Of a DNA stretch of 64,000 nt, positions 24,005-33,498 are shown in pieces. Source of the stretch: Spirochaetota bacterium (GTDB taxonomy: Bacteria > Spirochaetota > Spirochaetia > Treponematales > Treponemataceae); NCBI GenBank assembly GCA_016285185.1, contig JAEEQG010000140.1, positions 1-64,000 on the forward strand, written 5' to 3'. Position 1 is the stretch's first letter. Every line of letters begins with the position of its first letter. The translations under genes were made by a program, and so were the position numbers. The notes under the pieces were generated by a model. The model saw nothing but the letters and a program-made list of their open reading frames with translations. It had not been told where the DNA came from and did not search any database.

Positions 24005-26249
24005 TTTTTTTCACTGTATACTGTACCTTTTCCTTATTGTTTCTCTGTGTCTTTTGATTTCGTGCGATAATTCCCCGAAAATTGATTTGCAGGCACAGAT
24101 TACAAATATTCTTTTTGAAAAGGATTTTGATGCTTTAAAAAATTTTTCTCCAAATGGTCTTGAACTTGCAAAAAAAGTTCAACCGGAGTTGTCCTATTAC
24201 ATTGCGTTGCAGTTTTTGGAAATGGGAGAACCGGATAAAGCAAAAATTTTCTTTGAATACGGCAAAGACAAGGCTTCAACTCTTGTTTCACAGTTATGTA
24301 TTGAACAGTTGCTTTTGCTCCAAACTTCAGGAGAAAGACTGTCGACTGTCCGGCAGTATTATAAAGCAAATCAGACGCAGATAAAGGCAAAACTCTTGCT
24401 GGCGCAGGAATTATATAATCAGGGAAAGTATGCGGAAGTGCTTGCCGCGGCGGGACTTCCCGATTTAAAAGAATATGCTGTTCCGCCTAAAATAACGGAA
24501 AAAGATTCTCCGCGCCAAAAAATCCAGCTGAAAGAGCAGATTGAAATTGAAAATTCTCTGTCGCGGCTGCGTATTCTTGCCATGATAAAATTAAAAAAAG
24601 CACCTGCATTCGATTATCTTAAAACATGGTTTTTGTTTTGGGACACTTCAACCTTTCACAGCGAGTTTTTAACTGACTGGTTATCTTTTTCGGAAGAAGA
24701 AAAAAAGAATGTTTTTCGTGATCATGAGGCTGAAAAAGAAATTTTCCCCAAGATAATGAATCTGCGGGTGTCAGTGTTTTCTGCTGCTTATGTGCAAGCG
24801 CTTCCTTTTGCAAAAGAGATTCCGCTTGAAAATGTTACTGAGAGTCCACTGGTTTTTTCGGACTATGGGAAAGCTTGTCTTTATGGCGGGTTGAATACTG
24901 CAGAAGCTGTTGATATATACAAAAATCTTGCAGAACGCGATTTGAACGCAAAAAATATTTTTCTTGCAAGTTTTTACCTTGCGCGTTTTTATGAAAAGCA
25001 GGGGAACTTTCAGCTTGCCCTTGCTTCGTATGAAGAAGCAATGAACCATGCACCTGAAAAGGATAATTATGATAACGCATTATGGTATTACTTAAAGACC
25101 GCAGAGAAAGTTTCTTTTTCGGCTTTGGTAAATGCACTTTCACATTATATGCCTGCTTGGAATGATGCAAGTTATTTCAGCGACCTGCTTTTTGAAGTAT
25201 CGGAAAAACTGCTTACAGCTCGAAAATGGAATGATTTTGTCAGGCTTTATGTGCTAATTCTACCTTATGCTGATTCTGATGTGATAGCTAAATATTCGTA
25301 TATTACAGGCCGATTGTTATCGGAAAACAAGGCGGTAAATCCTTTCCCCGATTACAGTAAAAAAGAAGCGGCTGAGATTTGTTTTAAACATGCATATGAG
25401 GACGTTCATTCCGAAATATATTACAGAGTTCTTGCAGCGGAAGAGTTAGACATAAAGATAGAGTCAGTGACAGACGAAGTGTTCAAAAAAACGCTGAACC
25501 CCTCATTTGTTCAGAATACTGAGATTGAAGATTTGCTGCTTGGTTATGCTAAATACGGTTATCCTGAAAAAGTTTTTCCACTTTTTAAAAAAGAATATCG
25601 ATCTGTTAGTTTGCCGATTGTTATTGAGCTTTGCAAAAATGTTTCACGTAGTGGTGAAAAAGATTCCGCGCTTTATTCCGAAAGCCTTAAGATAATTTCC
25701 TGGGCTGTCCGGAATCCTGAAATTCCGTTGACGAAAGAAGTTTTGGAATTGTTGTATCCTGTATATTTTTCAGAAGAAGTAAAAAAAGCATCAGAACGCT
25801 TTAATGTCAATGAGTATATACTTTTTGCTCTTGTCAGAACAGAAAGCTTTTTTAATAGCGAAATTGTTTCAAAGGCCGGTGCAATCGGACTTGCTCAGCT
25901 TATGAAACCTACTGCAGAAGACATCGCTTCAAGATTGAAAGTAAAGGAATATGATCTGTGCAATCCTGAAACAAATGTGTTGTTTGGTGCCTATTACCTT
26001 GAGAATCTTATATCAAGACTGAACAATTCAACACTTCTTGCGCTGTTGGCTTATAATGGAGGAATCGGACGTGTTCGCAGCTGGGTAAAATCTTCCGGAC
26101 ATTTACCGATTGATTTGTTTCTTGAAACAGTGCCGTTTTCTGAAACACGAAATTATGGAAAATCAGTTCTTGCTGCAGCTTCACTTTACGGATATTTGTA
26201 TTATGATAAAAATATCCATGAGATTGTAAGTGAAGTGATGAGTTATTGA
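23985..26249 (+). CDS. Slt-type lytic transglycosylase lipoprotein
   Basis: A 754-residue enzyme that cleaves peptidoglycan to anhydromuropeptides. It starts at TTG 23985 (AGGA at 23974-23977, 7 bases upstream), overlapping the LysM gene by 20 bases. The signal peptide ends in a lipobox LLISC with lipidated C27. A long helical (superhelical, TPR-like) region follows, then the SLT catalytic domain (about 605-745) with the catalytic glutamate E620 in LVRTESFF, GAIGLAQLMKPTA and LLALLAYNGGIGRVRSW. This is the Slt70 layout. Its stop codon directly abuts that of the convergent mraY. Confidence 0.92.
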   Translation: MYYLRNNFFHCILYLFLIVSLCLLISCDNSPKIDLQAQITNILFEKDFDALKNFSPNGLELAKKVQPELSYYIALQFLEMGEPDKAKIFFEYGKDKASTLVSQLCIEQLLLLQTSGERLSTVRQYYKANQTQIKAKLLLAQELYNQGKYAEVLAAAGLPDLKEYAVPPKITEKDSPRQKIQLKEQIEIENSLSRLRILAMIKLKKAPAFDYLKTWFLFWDTSTFHSEFLTDWLSFSEEEKKNVFRDHEAEKEIFPKIMNLRVSVFSAAYVQALPFAKEIPLENVTESPLVFSDYGKACLYGGLNTAEAVDIYKNLAERDLNAKNIFLASFYLARFYEKQGNFQLALASYEEAMNHAPEKDNYDNALWYYLKTAEKVSFSALVNALSHYMPAWNDASYFSDLLFEVSEKLLTARKWNDFVRLYVLILPYADSDVIAKYSYITGRLLSENKAVNPFPDYSKKEAAEICFKHAYEDVHSEIYYRVLAAEELDIKIESVTDEVFKKTLNPSFVQNTEIEDLLLGYAKYGYPEKVFPLFKKEYRSVSLPIVIELCKNVSRSGEKDSALYSESLKIISWAVRNPEIPLTKEVLELLYPVYFSEEVKKASERFNVNEYILFALVRTESFFNSEIVSKAGAIGLAQLMKPTAEDIASRLKVKEYDLCNPETNVLFGAYYLENLISRLNNSTLLALLAYNGGIGRVRSWVKSSGHLPIDLFLETVPFSETRNYGKSVLAAASLYGYLYYDKNIHEIVSEVMSY

Positions 26250-27320
26250 TTATCTTACTTTGAATATAATTCCAATTGTACCAATCGTTATGAGCAGCTG
26301 AATAATCAAAAATTTAAGCAGAACCTGCGTAGGAGACCAGTTTCTGTTTTTTCGCATGTGGTCATGTAACGGAAAGCGGATGTTTGTAAAGATTTTAATT
26401 TTGAAAAAGCGTAGAAGAGCAACTTTCAGAAGACCCATTCCACCATTGATCATTATTATTGAAGAAGTTACAAAAATTAAGAACGGATTCCCCGAAACCA
26501 TCACTGCACAACCGATATAGAATCCAAGAGCACGGCTTCCGGCATCACCCATAAGAACTTTACTTGGAAAAGCATTATGCCACAAATATCCCATTAAAAC
26601 CCCTGCCAGAGAAAAGGTTATAATAGCCCATTGCGCACCGCTTGCGAGAGTCGGAACGAGCAGGTATTCTGCAATATTTTTATGACCTAGAATAAAATAT
26701 AAAATACCACCTACCGAAAAAAGCCCCAGCAAAACCAGCGTGCTAGAAAGACCGTCAACGCCGTCAGTACAGTTTGTTGTGTTTATTGAAACCCAAAGCA
26801 AGCATGTTGCAATGAGTATGTATAAAATCGGATGAATTGTTATAGGATTTGCTACAAACGGCAGCCAAAACTGAACTATACCGGAATCTTTATAACCCTC
26901 ACGAAGATAATAAAGTGCAAATGCTGCTGAAATACAGAGTATCAAATCCAGAAATGCTTTTCGATATTCGCCCCAGCTGTTTACGCTTCTATCGTCAAGA
27001 TAACCTGTAAGCATAGTAAACCAGGTTAACAATACAATTATAATTTGCAGAGAATTCATCGGTGCGAACAAAAAAGATGTAAGCACAAAGAATGAAATGA
27101 AGATAAGCCCTGCTCCTGTAGGTTTACCTTTTGCGGCTTCCGCTTGAACGGAAAATTCTCTGCCTCTGTCAGAAGGAAGCCATTTATAGAATTTTGGCAA
27201 AAATGTAAAAGTCAGAAAAAAGCCGACGTATAATGTGGCGCAAATCAATACTGCATTTGACTGTAAAAGACGGATGGGTCCGAAATACTGGACCAGATAA
27301 CCGGCCAAATAATAGAGCAT
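26250..27320 (-). CDS. mraY: Phospho-N-acetylmuramoyl-pentapeptide transferase
   Basis: Integral-membrane enzyme that makes lipid I from UDP-MurNAc-pentapeptide and undecaprenyl phosphate. The 356-residue protein has about ten helices and the catalytic motifs of the family: GYLDDRS, the NTTNCTDGVDGLS active-site segment, LMGDAGSRALG, and a final PLHDHMRK in place of the more usual PLHHHFE. That last change, together with long loops, makes it a divergent MraY; a WecA-like transferase is a less likely alternative, because MraY-type DDxxK/NxxNxxDGxDGL spacing is kept. ATG 27320 has AGGAG upstream; a longer frame to 27386 is not needed. Located next to the convergent lytic transglycosylase, not in a dcw cluster. 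Confidence 0.85.
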   Translation of the reverse strand: MLYYLAGYLVQYFGPIRLLQSNAVLICATLYVGFFLTFTFLPKFYKWLPSDRGREFSVQAEAAKGKPTGAGLIFISFFVLTSFLFAPMNSLQIIIVLLTWFTMLTGYLDDRSVNSWGEYRKAFLDLILCISAAFALYYLREGYKDSGIVQFWLPFVANPITIHPILYILIATCLLWVSINTTNCTDGVDGLSSTLVLLGLFSVGGILYFILGHKNIAEYLLVPTLASGAQWAIITFSLAGVLMGYLWHNAFPSKVLMGDAGSRALGFYIGCAVMVSGNPFLIFVTSSIIMINGGMGLLKVALLRFFKIKIFTNIRFPLHDHMRKNRNWSPTQVLLKFLIIQLLITIGTIGIIFKVR

Positions 27321-27438
27321 GTTGACTCCTGCTGAAAATTTTAAATAATGATAGCATAATATGAACTGCTTGTGAATTAGTCCCATTATACTGTCTGATT
27401 TATAGATAAATTATTGTTTGTGAAGTATACTTTTTGTT

Positions 27439-27855
27439 ATGAAAAGTTTTACAAAAGAACTTTGGTTTGAAACAAAAAGACCAAAGGAGTTTATTAACAT
27501 AACATCAACTGTTGAAGAACTGCTGAAGGAATCAGGAATTAAAGAAGGATTTGTACTTGTAAACGCCATGCACATAACCGCAAGTGTATTTATCAACGAT
27601 GATGAAAGCGGACTTCACCATGATTTTGATAAATGGCTTGAAAAAATGGCACCGCATGATCCGGTGAATCAGTATCATCACAACACATATGAAACAAATG
27701 CTGATGCCCACATAAAACGTCAGATAATGGGACGCGAAGTTGTTGTCGCAATTACTGAGGGCAAGCTGCATTTTGGTCCATGGGAGCAAATTTTTTACGG
27801 CGAATTTGACGGTTGCAGACGAAAGCGCGTTCTTGTAAAAATCATAGGAGAGTAG
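27439..27855 (+). CDS. YjbQ / UPF0047 family protein
   Basis: A 138-residue single-domain protein of the YjbQ family, some members of which show weak thiamine-phosphate synthase activity; the true role is unsettled. Conserved features are [18 protein letters not shown], the histidines of [15 protein letters not shown] and [20 protein letters not shown], and [17 protein letters not shown], which ligate a metal in solved structures. TATACT at 27426-27431 ends 7 bases before the ATG with no Shine-Dalgarno, so a leaderless start is likely. queH follows after 9 bases. Confidence 0.9.
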   Translation: MKSFTKELWFETKRPKEFINITSTVEELLKESGIKEGFVLVNAMHITASVFINDDESGLHHDFDKWLEKMAPHDPVNQYHHNTYETNADAHIKRQIMGREVVVAITEGKLHFGPWEQIFYGEFDGCRRKRVLVKIIGE

Positions 27856-27864
27856 GCTCTGCAA

Positions 27865-28530
27865 ATGAGTTCCGGCAACTTGTTTTATTACAAAAAATTT
27901 GAAGAACAGCTTGCCGCTGTTTTGCAGTCGGGTACCAAGCCCCGCCTCCTGCTCCACTCATGCTGCGGACCGTGCTCCAGCTCGGTTTTGGAGCGTCTGC
28001 TCACATATTTTTGTGTAAGTATCTTCTATTATAATCCTAATATTTATCCCGAAGCGGAATATGAAAGAAGAAAAAACGAGCAGATTCGCTTTGTGCATGA
28101 TTTTTGCCCCGATGTGAACGTGATAGAGACGGACTATGAGCCGCAGGTTTATTATTCCGCCGTGGAACTTGTTCCTGATTATGAACACCAGCCCGAAAAA
28201 GGTGAGCGGTGCGAAGTCTGCTACAGGCTCCGTATGAGAGCAGCCGCTCTTTATGCACAAAAAAACGGGTTTGATTTTTTTACCACAACACTTTCTGTAA
28301 GTCCGCATAAGGACGCTGAAAAAATCAACAGAATCGGCTCTGAACTTCAGATTGAACTGGCGGAAAAATTTGCCGGGCAACAAATTCCTTCATATTTATA
28401 CTCTGATTTTAAAAAGAAAAACGGTTTTAAACGCTCTCTGGAGCTTTCCTCCGAATACGGACTATACCGGCAGGAATACTGCGGATGCGTTTTTTCGCAG
28501 AACGACCGGCACTCAAATACTCAAGTCTAA
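27865..28530 (+). CDS. queH: Epoxyqueuosine reductase QueH
   Basis: Performs the last step of tRNA queuosine synthesis, reducing epoxyqueuosine; QueH replaces the cobalamin-dependent QueG. The 221-residue protein has the signature LLLHSCCGPCSS (CCGPC at 33-37), ERCEVCYRLRM and SVSPHKDAEKIN, with the cysteines that bind the iron-sulfur cluster. No other queuosine gene is nearby. It follows YjbQ after 9 bases and precedes rsmI, which has a promoter of its own. Confidence 0.92.
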   Translation: MSSGNLFYYKKFEEQLAAVLQSGTKPRLLLHSCCGPCSSSVLERLLTYFCVSIFYYNPNIYPEAEYERRKNEQIRFVHDFCPDVNVIETDYEPQVYYSAVELVPDYEHQPEKGERCEVCYRLRMRAAALYAQKNGFDFFTTTLSVSPHKDAEKINRIGSELQIELAEKFAGQQIPSYLYSDFKKKNGFKRSLELSSEYGLYRQEYCGCVFSQNDRHSNTQV

Positions 28531-28537
28531 AATACTC

Positions 28538-28566
28538 TTGCGTTTTAAACAAAATGAGATTATATT
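28538..28566 (+). promoter_or_regulatory. rsmI promoter, leaderless type
   Basis: TTGCGT (28538-28543), 17-base spacer, TATATT (28561-28566); the GTG start at 28573 is 6 bases beyond. Confidence 0.6.
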
Positions 28567-28572
28567 AAAAAT

Positions 28573-29295
28573 GTGTCAGAATTATTTGTTGTTGCAACGC
28601 CGATAGGAAATCTTGGAGATATAACCCTGCGTGCTTTGGAAACCTTAAAAAAAGTTGACTTTATAGCATGTGAGGACACCCGGCATACATTACAACTTTT
28701 GACACATTACGAAATCAAAAAAAAATTGGTTTCGTGCCGGTCGCAGAATGAGGCTTTTGCGGCGGAAAAAATAGTTAAGCTTCTGAACGAAGGCAGCAGT
28801 GTTGCTTACGTGAGCGATGCGGGAACTCCGGGTATAAGTGATCCGGGTGCGGTGCTTGTTGATGTTGTGAGACAAGCCGGGCATACGGTTGTTCCCATTC
28901 CAGGTGCTTCCGCCTTTGCAACCTTGGTCAGCGTTGCAGGTTCAGGCGGCAAGTCCGTTATTTTTGAAGGTTTTTTGTCGCCCAAACAGGGCAGACGCAG
29001 AGCCAGACTGGAAGAACTGCTTGCTACGGGAGATGCGTTTGTTTTGTATGAATCTCCGTTCAGAATTGTTAAGCTTTTAAATGATATTGCCGATATAAAT
29101 TGTGAGCGACGTATCGTAGTGGGTAGGGAGCTTACAAAGCTTCATGAAGAAGTTTTGCAAGGTAATGCGGCGGAGCTTCGGGATGAACTTGCATCAAGGA
29201 CTAAAATCCTTGGAGAATTTGCATTGTTTGTTTCCGGAGAAAAAAGAGTTAAGAGATCGGAAACAGATGCCGATATACAAGTTAGGGAGTTATAA
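28573..29295 (+). CDS. rsmI: 16S rRNA (cytidine-1402-2'-O)-methyltransferase
   Basis: A 240-residue tetrapyrrole-methylase-fold enzyme that methylates C1402 in the ribosomal decoding centre. Diagnostic segments are [42 protein letters not shown] and the VPIPGASAF loop. The start is GTG at 28573; an overlapping ATG at 28571 is out of frame. The mRNA is probably leaderless. It is shorter than the E. coli protein at the C-terminus, as in many bacteria. flgM follows after 12 bases. Confidence 0.95.
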   Translation: MSELFVVATPIGNLGDITLRALETLKKVDFIACEDTRHTLQLLTHYEIKKKLVSCRSQNEAFAAEKIVKLLNEGSSVAYVSDAGTPGISDPGAVLVDVVRQAGHTVVPIPGASAFATLVSVAGSGGKSVIFEGFLSPKQGRRRARLEELLATGDAFVLYESPFRIVKLLNDIADINCERRIVVGRELTKLHEEVLQGNAAELRDELASRTKILGEFALFVSGEKRVKRSETDADIQVREL

Positions 29296-29307
29296 GGTAG
29301 GGCTATT

Positions 29308-29595
29308 ATGATTATTGATCGTCTTGGAGGAATAGATCCTCTCAAAAACTTACAGAATACTCAGAGAACACAGGCTAAGGCATCGGCTGTTAATAACGCG
29401 GATTCAGTCAGTATATCCGAAGAAGCAAAACAGATGGCGGAAATGTACTATGCTTCTGAGATTGCGGCTCAGACACCGGATGTAAGAGCTGATAAAGTTG
29501 CAGCTTTGAGGGAAAAAATAAAAGACCCCTCATATATAAATACGGCAGTCGTTAATGTGGTTGCTGAACGCATTATGGACGCTTACGGTATCTAA
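29308..29595 (+). CDS. flgM: Anti-sigma-28 factor FlgM
   Basis: A 95-residue small soluble protein that holds the flagellar sigma factor until the hook is complete. It matches FlgM in size and in the N-terminal IDRLGGIDPL, the central SVSISEEAKQMAE and the sigma-binding C-terminal helices VRADKVAALREKI and VVAERIMDAYGI. It supports a motile spirochaete. No other flagellar gene lies in the window, and it appears co-transcribed with rsmI, with a strong terminator after it. Confidence 0.85.
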   Translation: MIIDRLGGIDPLKNLQNTQRTQAKASAVNNADSVSISEEAKQMAEMYYASEIAAQTPDVRADKVAALREKIKDPSYINTAVVNVVAERIMDAYGI

Positions 29596-29607
29596 TACCA
29601 CTTATAC

Positions 29608-29638
29608 AAAAAGCGGATGAAAATCCGCTTTTTTTTTT
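29608..29638 (+). terminator. Terminator after flgM
   Basis: Perfect 8-base stem AAGCGGAT (29611-29618) / ATCCGCTT (29623-29630), loop of 4, T-run to 29638. Confidence 0.9.
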
Positions 29639-29648
29639 GGGAGTAATA

Positions 29649-30794
29649 ATGAGTGATTTTATTTTTAAAATAGCTCCGAATGTTTTATTAGGAAAACAAA
29701 CTATTACACGTCTGGGTTCTTTGATATGTGATAAGGGGTCCAGATTTATATTGATTTTGGATCCTGCGACCTATGAAGCAGGGTGCCTTGATAAAATCAC
29801 TCAATCAATGCAGAATAGCAAACTCGATTTTTTTACTTATGATGAACTTCCTAACAATCCGGATTCCGTAACGCTTGAAGATGTTATAAAGCTTTCACGC
29901 GGCGGTTGTATAGACGGTGTAATTGCTTGTGGCGGCGAAAAAGCCCTTAATCTTGGCAGGGCAGTTGCAGCCTTGTATAACGAAAAAAATACTATCTATG
30001 ATTTTATTAACGGAGAAATCCCTACTTCAAAGGCGATTCCTCTTATTTGCATTCCAACATCCATAAGAGATTCCTTTTTGTTCTGTGATAGAAGCGCCGT
30101 GATTGACGCGCGTTCAAATCAAATACGGCTTTTAAAACTACAGGAAAATATCTGTGACCTTGTTATTTTTGACGGGGATTTTTCAAGCACGCTTACAAAA
30201 AATCAGGTTGCAGCTGTTGCACTTAATATTCTGTGCATGACTTTTGAAACTTATCTTTCAAAAAAATCCAGCTTTTTGTCGGACGCACTTGCTGAAAAAA
30301 TATTTGAGCTTATGTCGCCGGACGAAAGCCTCACAAACCCGATTGCCATGAATGATGCTTCCGATTTAGGGATTCTCGAATGCGGCTGCATGTCTTCAAT
30401 GACTGCTGCGCTCAGTTCTCTCGGACCTGTTACAGCTCTTGCATGGGCAGTACATGCAAGATACAAGACCAGTCGTACACTGATTTCTGCTATTCTTTTA
30501 CCTTATTTAATAGAAGATACTTTGTTTGCATGTGATAAACTTGTAACAGCCGCACAGCGCTTCGGTGTTGTCGACCGGAATGCAACCGCCACGGAAGCTG
30601 CCGCAAAACTTGCGGAAGAAGTTCGCAGTCGTATTGCAAAAGCCAGCCTTCCGGCGCGCCTTAAGGATTTGTCAATTTCAATAGAGCAACTTGCTCTTGC
30701 TGTAAATGATGCGGTCCAATTGGAATTTGTCCAGTATTATTCCAAGCCGGTAAACTCGGATACTCTGTTTAATCTTGTAAAACTCGCATATTAG
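29649..30794 (+). CDS. Iron-alcohol-dehydrogenase-like protein with degenerate metal site
   Basis: A 381-residue protein with the fold order of the Fe-ADH / glycerol dehydrogenase superfamily: an N-terminal nucleotide-binding half with VIACGGEKALNLGRAVA where active relatives have GGGSxxDxAKA, then PLICIPTSIRDSF, and an all-helical half. The metal ligands expected in the helical half are missing: the usual histidine-rich GHALAHALG and HG segment reads GPVTALAWAVHARYKTSRT. It is therefore probably not a working metal dehydrogenase and may have taken another role. ATG 29649 has GGGAG at 29639-29643. A TrmH-type methylase gene follows after 1 base. Confidence 0.72.
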   Translation: MSDFIFKIAPNVLLGKQTITRLGSLICDKGSRFILILDPATYEAGCLDKITQSMQNSKLDFFTYDELPNNPDSVTLEDVIKLSRGGCIDGVIACGGEKALNLGRAVAALYNEKNTIYDFINGEIPTSKAIPLICIPTSIRDSFLFCDRSAVIDARSNQIRLLKLQENICDLVIFDGDFSSTLTKNQVAAVALNILCMTFETYLSKKSSFLSDALAEKIFELMSPDESLTNPIAMNDASDLGILECGCMSSMTAALSSLGPVTALAWAVHARYKTSRTLISAILLPYLIEDTLFACDKLVTAAQRFGVVDRNATATEAAAKLAEEVRSRIAKASLPARLKDLSISIEQLALAVNDAVQLEFVQYYSKPVNSDTLFNLVKLAY

Positions 30795-30795
30795 T

Positions 30796-31614
30796 ATGAT
30801 TCCTCCTGGCAAGCTTTTTCAGATTAAGAGCGAACAGCGGCGGCGAAAACTGGCGTTGTGTTTTGGAGCTTTGGAAAGGGATATTCTTGGTTGCGCGGAA
30901 TCAGGTTGTGAATACCATTATCCTTCCATGTCGCGCAAAGAATACATAAAAACACTTTCTTCAATTGTATTAAAAGATCCTCTGTTACCTGCGGATGCTG
31001 CCAAAGAAATTTCTGGATTGATGCAGGACGACTCTTTTGACGAATTACGATTGTGCAATTCTGTACGCAATCATTTGCTAAAAATAATAGGAACACTACC
31101 GGCTGAATGGGATCTGATAATAGCACCTCATGCAGAAACCCGCGATGAAAACGGTAATCTGATAAAGCGAAAATACTACAAAGATTTGTATGTTTATGCG
31201 GAAGATATTCGTTCGCCGTTCAATCTGGGCTCAATTTTTCGTACAGCAGAGGCACTGGGTGCTGAAAAAGTCCTTTTATCACCGTTTTGTACGGATCCTG
31301 CACACCCACGCGCCGTCCGCTCAGGAATGGGCTGCATTGAAATAATGCCGTGGGAACGGGTTCCTCTTGATGATTTACGGACTGATATTCCGATATTCGT
31401 TTTGGAAACAGGTGGAACACCGATGGATGAATTTGTTTTTCCACCCAAAGGAATTGTAATCATAGGTTCTGAGGAACTCGGTGTAAGTCCTGCCGCACTT
31501 AAAAAAGCGACTTATGGTCGGGTTACGATCCCTATGAAAGGAATAAAGGCTTCTCTTAATGTGGGAGTGGCGTTTGGAATTCTTATGAACGAATGGGTCT
31601 CCCAACTGTCGTAA
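30796..31614 (+). CDS. TrmH/SpoU-family RNA methyltransferase
   Basis: A 272-residue SPOUT enzyme that 2'-O-methylates ribose in tRNA or rRNA. The C-terminal knotted domain has motif 1 (RSPFNLGSIFRTAEALGAE), motif 2 (GIVIIGSEELGVS) and motif 3 (VTIPMKGIKASLNVGVAFGI), all well kept. The N-terminal 120 residues form a helical extension of unknown contacts. The target base is not predictable. Starts one base after the Fe-ADH-like gene, so the two are co-transcribed. Confidence 0.9.
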   Translation: MIPPGKLFQIKSEQRRRKLALCFGALERDILGCAESGCEYHYPSMSRKEYIKTLSSIVLKDPLLPADAAKEISGLMQDDSFDELRLCNSVRNHLLKIIGTLPAEWDLIIAPHAETRDENGNLIKRKYYKDLYVYAEDIRSPFNLGSIFRTAEALGAEKVLLSPFCTDPAHPRAVRSGMGCIEIMPWERVPLDDLRTDIPIFVLETGGTPMDEFVFPPKGIVIIGSEELGVSPAALKKATYGRVTIPMKGIKASLNVGVAFGILMNEWVSQLS

Positions 31615-31663
31615 TCCCCGGCACGGTACTTGACAAAATCCTTATAAAATATCATTTATAGAT

Positions 31664-32233
31664 ATGCGCATTTCCAATTTAATTAATGAAGATGATATTT
31701 CCCAAATAATTTCAAAAGAAACTATAGATGCAATGAATGTTTTTGTTCAGACATCTGAAATGGATGCCTTGAATTCTGCGGCGACCATTGTTGCAAAAGA
31801 ATTTGGAGATGCCGGGTTATTTCAAGATCTGATACAAAAAGATTCCCTGGCCAAAGACGAAAAAGAAGCTAAATTTTTATCAAGTTTTCATAAAAACCTT
31901 AATCTGCTTGTCCAAAAAACATGGATTGAAAAGGCAGATGAAACATTAAAAGAACAGGCTGTTGTCCGTATTGACAACTTTTGCGATGTTTTTGCACAAA
32001 AAAAATACAACAGCTGCTATTCCGACTTTCTTAGCCTTTTGTATGACGTTGTATATCTTATGTTCGGAATACAGACAAAAAAAGACGGATTCCTTGAATA
32101 TGCAATGCGTATTGATCCCGAATTCGGAATATTCTGGTGGTACATATGCAGTTTGCCTGCTGATGTCCCCGAAAATGACGAAAAAACACGTTTGTTTTTG
32201 CTTTTGGGTATGACATTCCTTACAAATTATTAA
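31664..32233 (+). CDS. Hypothetical helical protein
   Basis: A 189-residue, cytoplasmic, mostly helical and acidic protein that I cannot place in a family. It has no membrane segment and no catalytic motif; the C-terminus is hydrophobic and aromatic (FGIFWWYICSLPAD). TTGACA at 31630-31635 with an AT-rich -10 region (near 31654-31659) ends about 5 bases before the ATG, so it too may be leaderless. proA follows after 23 bases and could be in the same unit. Confidence 0.65.
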   Translation: MRISNLINEDDISQIISKETIDAMNVFVQTSEMDALNSAATIVAKEFGDAGLFQDLIQKDSLAKDEKEAKFLSSFHKNLNLLVQKTWIEKADETLKEQAVVRIDNFCDVFAQKKYNSCYSDFLSLLYDVVYLMFGIQTKKDGFLEYAMRIDPEFGIFWWYICSLPADVPENDEKTRLFLLLGMTFLTNY

Positions 32234-32256
32234 TTGACTGATTAATAGGTACAGAT

Positions 32257-33498
32257 ATGGACTTAAACTCTGTCTGCAAGCAATTATCAGCAGCTTCAAA
32301 AAAGCTGGCGTCGTTGTCTGCAGCTGAAAAAAACGAATCATTGGAAGCTGTTGCAAAAGCTCTCGATAAAAACCGCGTTTCAATTATTGCTGCTAACAAA
32401 CTTGATATTGACGCCGCACGTGCAAACGGAATCTCCGAATCCATAATTGACCGCCTCATGCTGGATGATAAGCGTATTGACGGCATTGTTACTGGTATTC
32501 GCGATGTAATTGGTCAAACTGATCCTGTGGGCGAAGAACTCGGCGGCTGGAAAACTCCTAACGGACTTACAATCAGACAGGTGCGCGTTCCGCTCGGTGT
32601 CGTAGCAATCATTTACGAAAACCGCCCGAATGTTACCGTAGACGCGTTCTCGCTTGCGTATAAAAGTGGAAACGCAATTCTGCTCAGAGGCTCATCTTCA
32701 TCATACAAATCAAATGTTCAAATTGTAAAAGTAATAAAACAAGCCTTGGCTGGTGTCGGGGTGCCTGACGCGATAGAGCTTGTTGAAGTCCGCGAGCATG
32801 ACCACAGCGATGTTGACCAGATTTTGAATGCTGTCGGTTTGATAGACGTTTGCCTGCCGCGCGGTGGTAAAAAGCTGATTCAGAATGTAGTGCAGAATGC
32901 GAGAGTGCCTGTTATAGAAACAGGAAGCGGCGTGTGCCACCTTTACGTGGATGAGTTCGCAAATCTGGAAATGGCCTGCCGGATTGCAGAAAACGCAAAG
33001 ATTCAGCGGCCGAGTGTTTGCAATGCTATTGAATGCATTGTGGTACACAAGACTGTGGCGGACAAGTTCCTGCCGATGCTTGAAAAGACCTTTGCCGGAC
33101 GTGTAAAACTGCATGCGGATGAGCGGGCTCTCCCGCTTTTAAAAAATGCTGTTCCCGCTACAGACGAGGATTACGGCAACGAATATCTGAATTATGAATG
33201 CTGCATAAAAGTTGTAGATACAATAGAAGAAGCTATCAGCTACATTAATACGCATAATACCAAACACAGTGAAAGCATTATTTCCGAGAGCCGCGCAAAT
33301 ACAAGGCTGTTCCAGTCAATGGTAGATGCAAGCTGTGTTTATGTGAACGCCAGCACGCGCTTTACGGACGGCGGAGAGTTTGGATTCGGGGCGGAACTTG
33401 GAATAAGTACGCAAAAGCTTCATGTGCGCGGCCCGATGGGAATAAAAGTGCTTACTACAACAAAATATCTGATTGACGGAGATGGACAAATCCGATGA
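32257..33498 (+). CDS. proA: Glutamate-5-semialdehyde dehydrogenase
   Basis: Reduces glutamyl 5-phosphate with NADPH in proline synthesis. The 413-residue protein shows the ProA-specific ALDH-fold segments VPLGVVAIIYENRPNVTVDA, GNAILLRGSSSSYKSN, the catalytic-cysteine loop QRPSVCNAIE, and FTDGGEFGFGAELGISTQKL. Length matches the family. Its stop overlaps the start of proB by 4 bases (ATGA), a typical coupling. The order proA-proB is reversed from that in E. coli. Confidence 0.96.
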   Translation: MDLNSVCKQLSAASKKLASLSAAEKNESLEAVAKALDKNRVSIIAANKLDIDAARANGISESIIDRLMLDDKRIDGIVTGIRDVIGQTDPVGEELGGWKTPNGLTIRQVRVPLGVVAIIYENRPNVTVDAFSLAYKSGNAILLRGSSSSYKSNVQIVKVIKQALAGVGVPDAIELVEVREHDHSDVDQILNAVGLIDVCLPRGGKKLIQNVVQNARVPVIETGSGVCHLYVDEFANLEMACRIAENAKIQRPSVCNAIECIVVHKTVADKFLPMLEKTFAGRVKLHADERALPLLKNAVPATDEDYGNEYLNYECCIKVVDTIEEAISYINTHNTKHSESIISESRANTRLFQSMVDASCVYVNASTRFTDGGEFGFGAELGISTQKLHVRGPMGIKVLTTTKYLIDGDGQIR

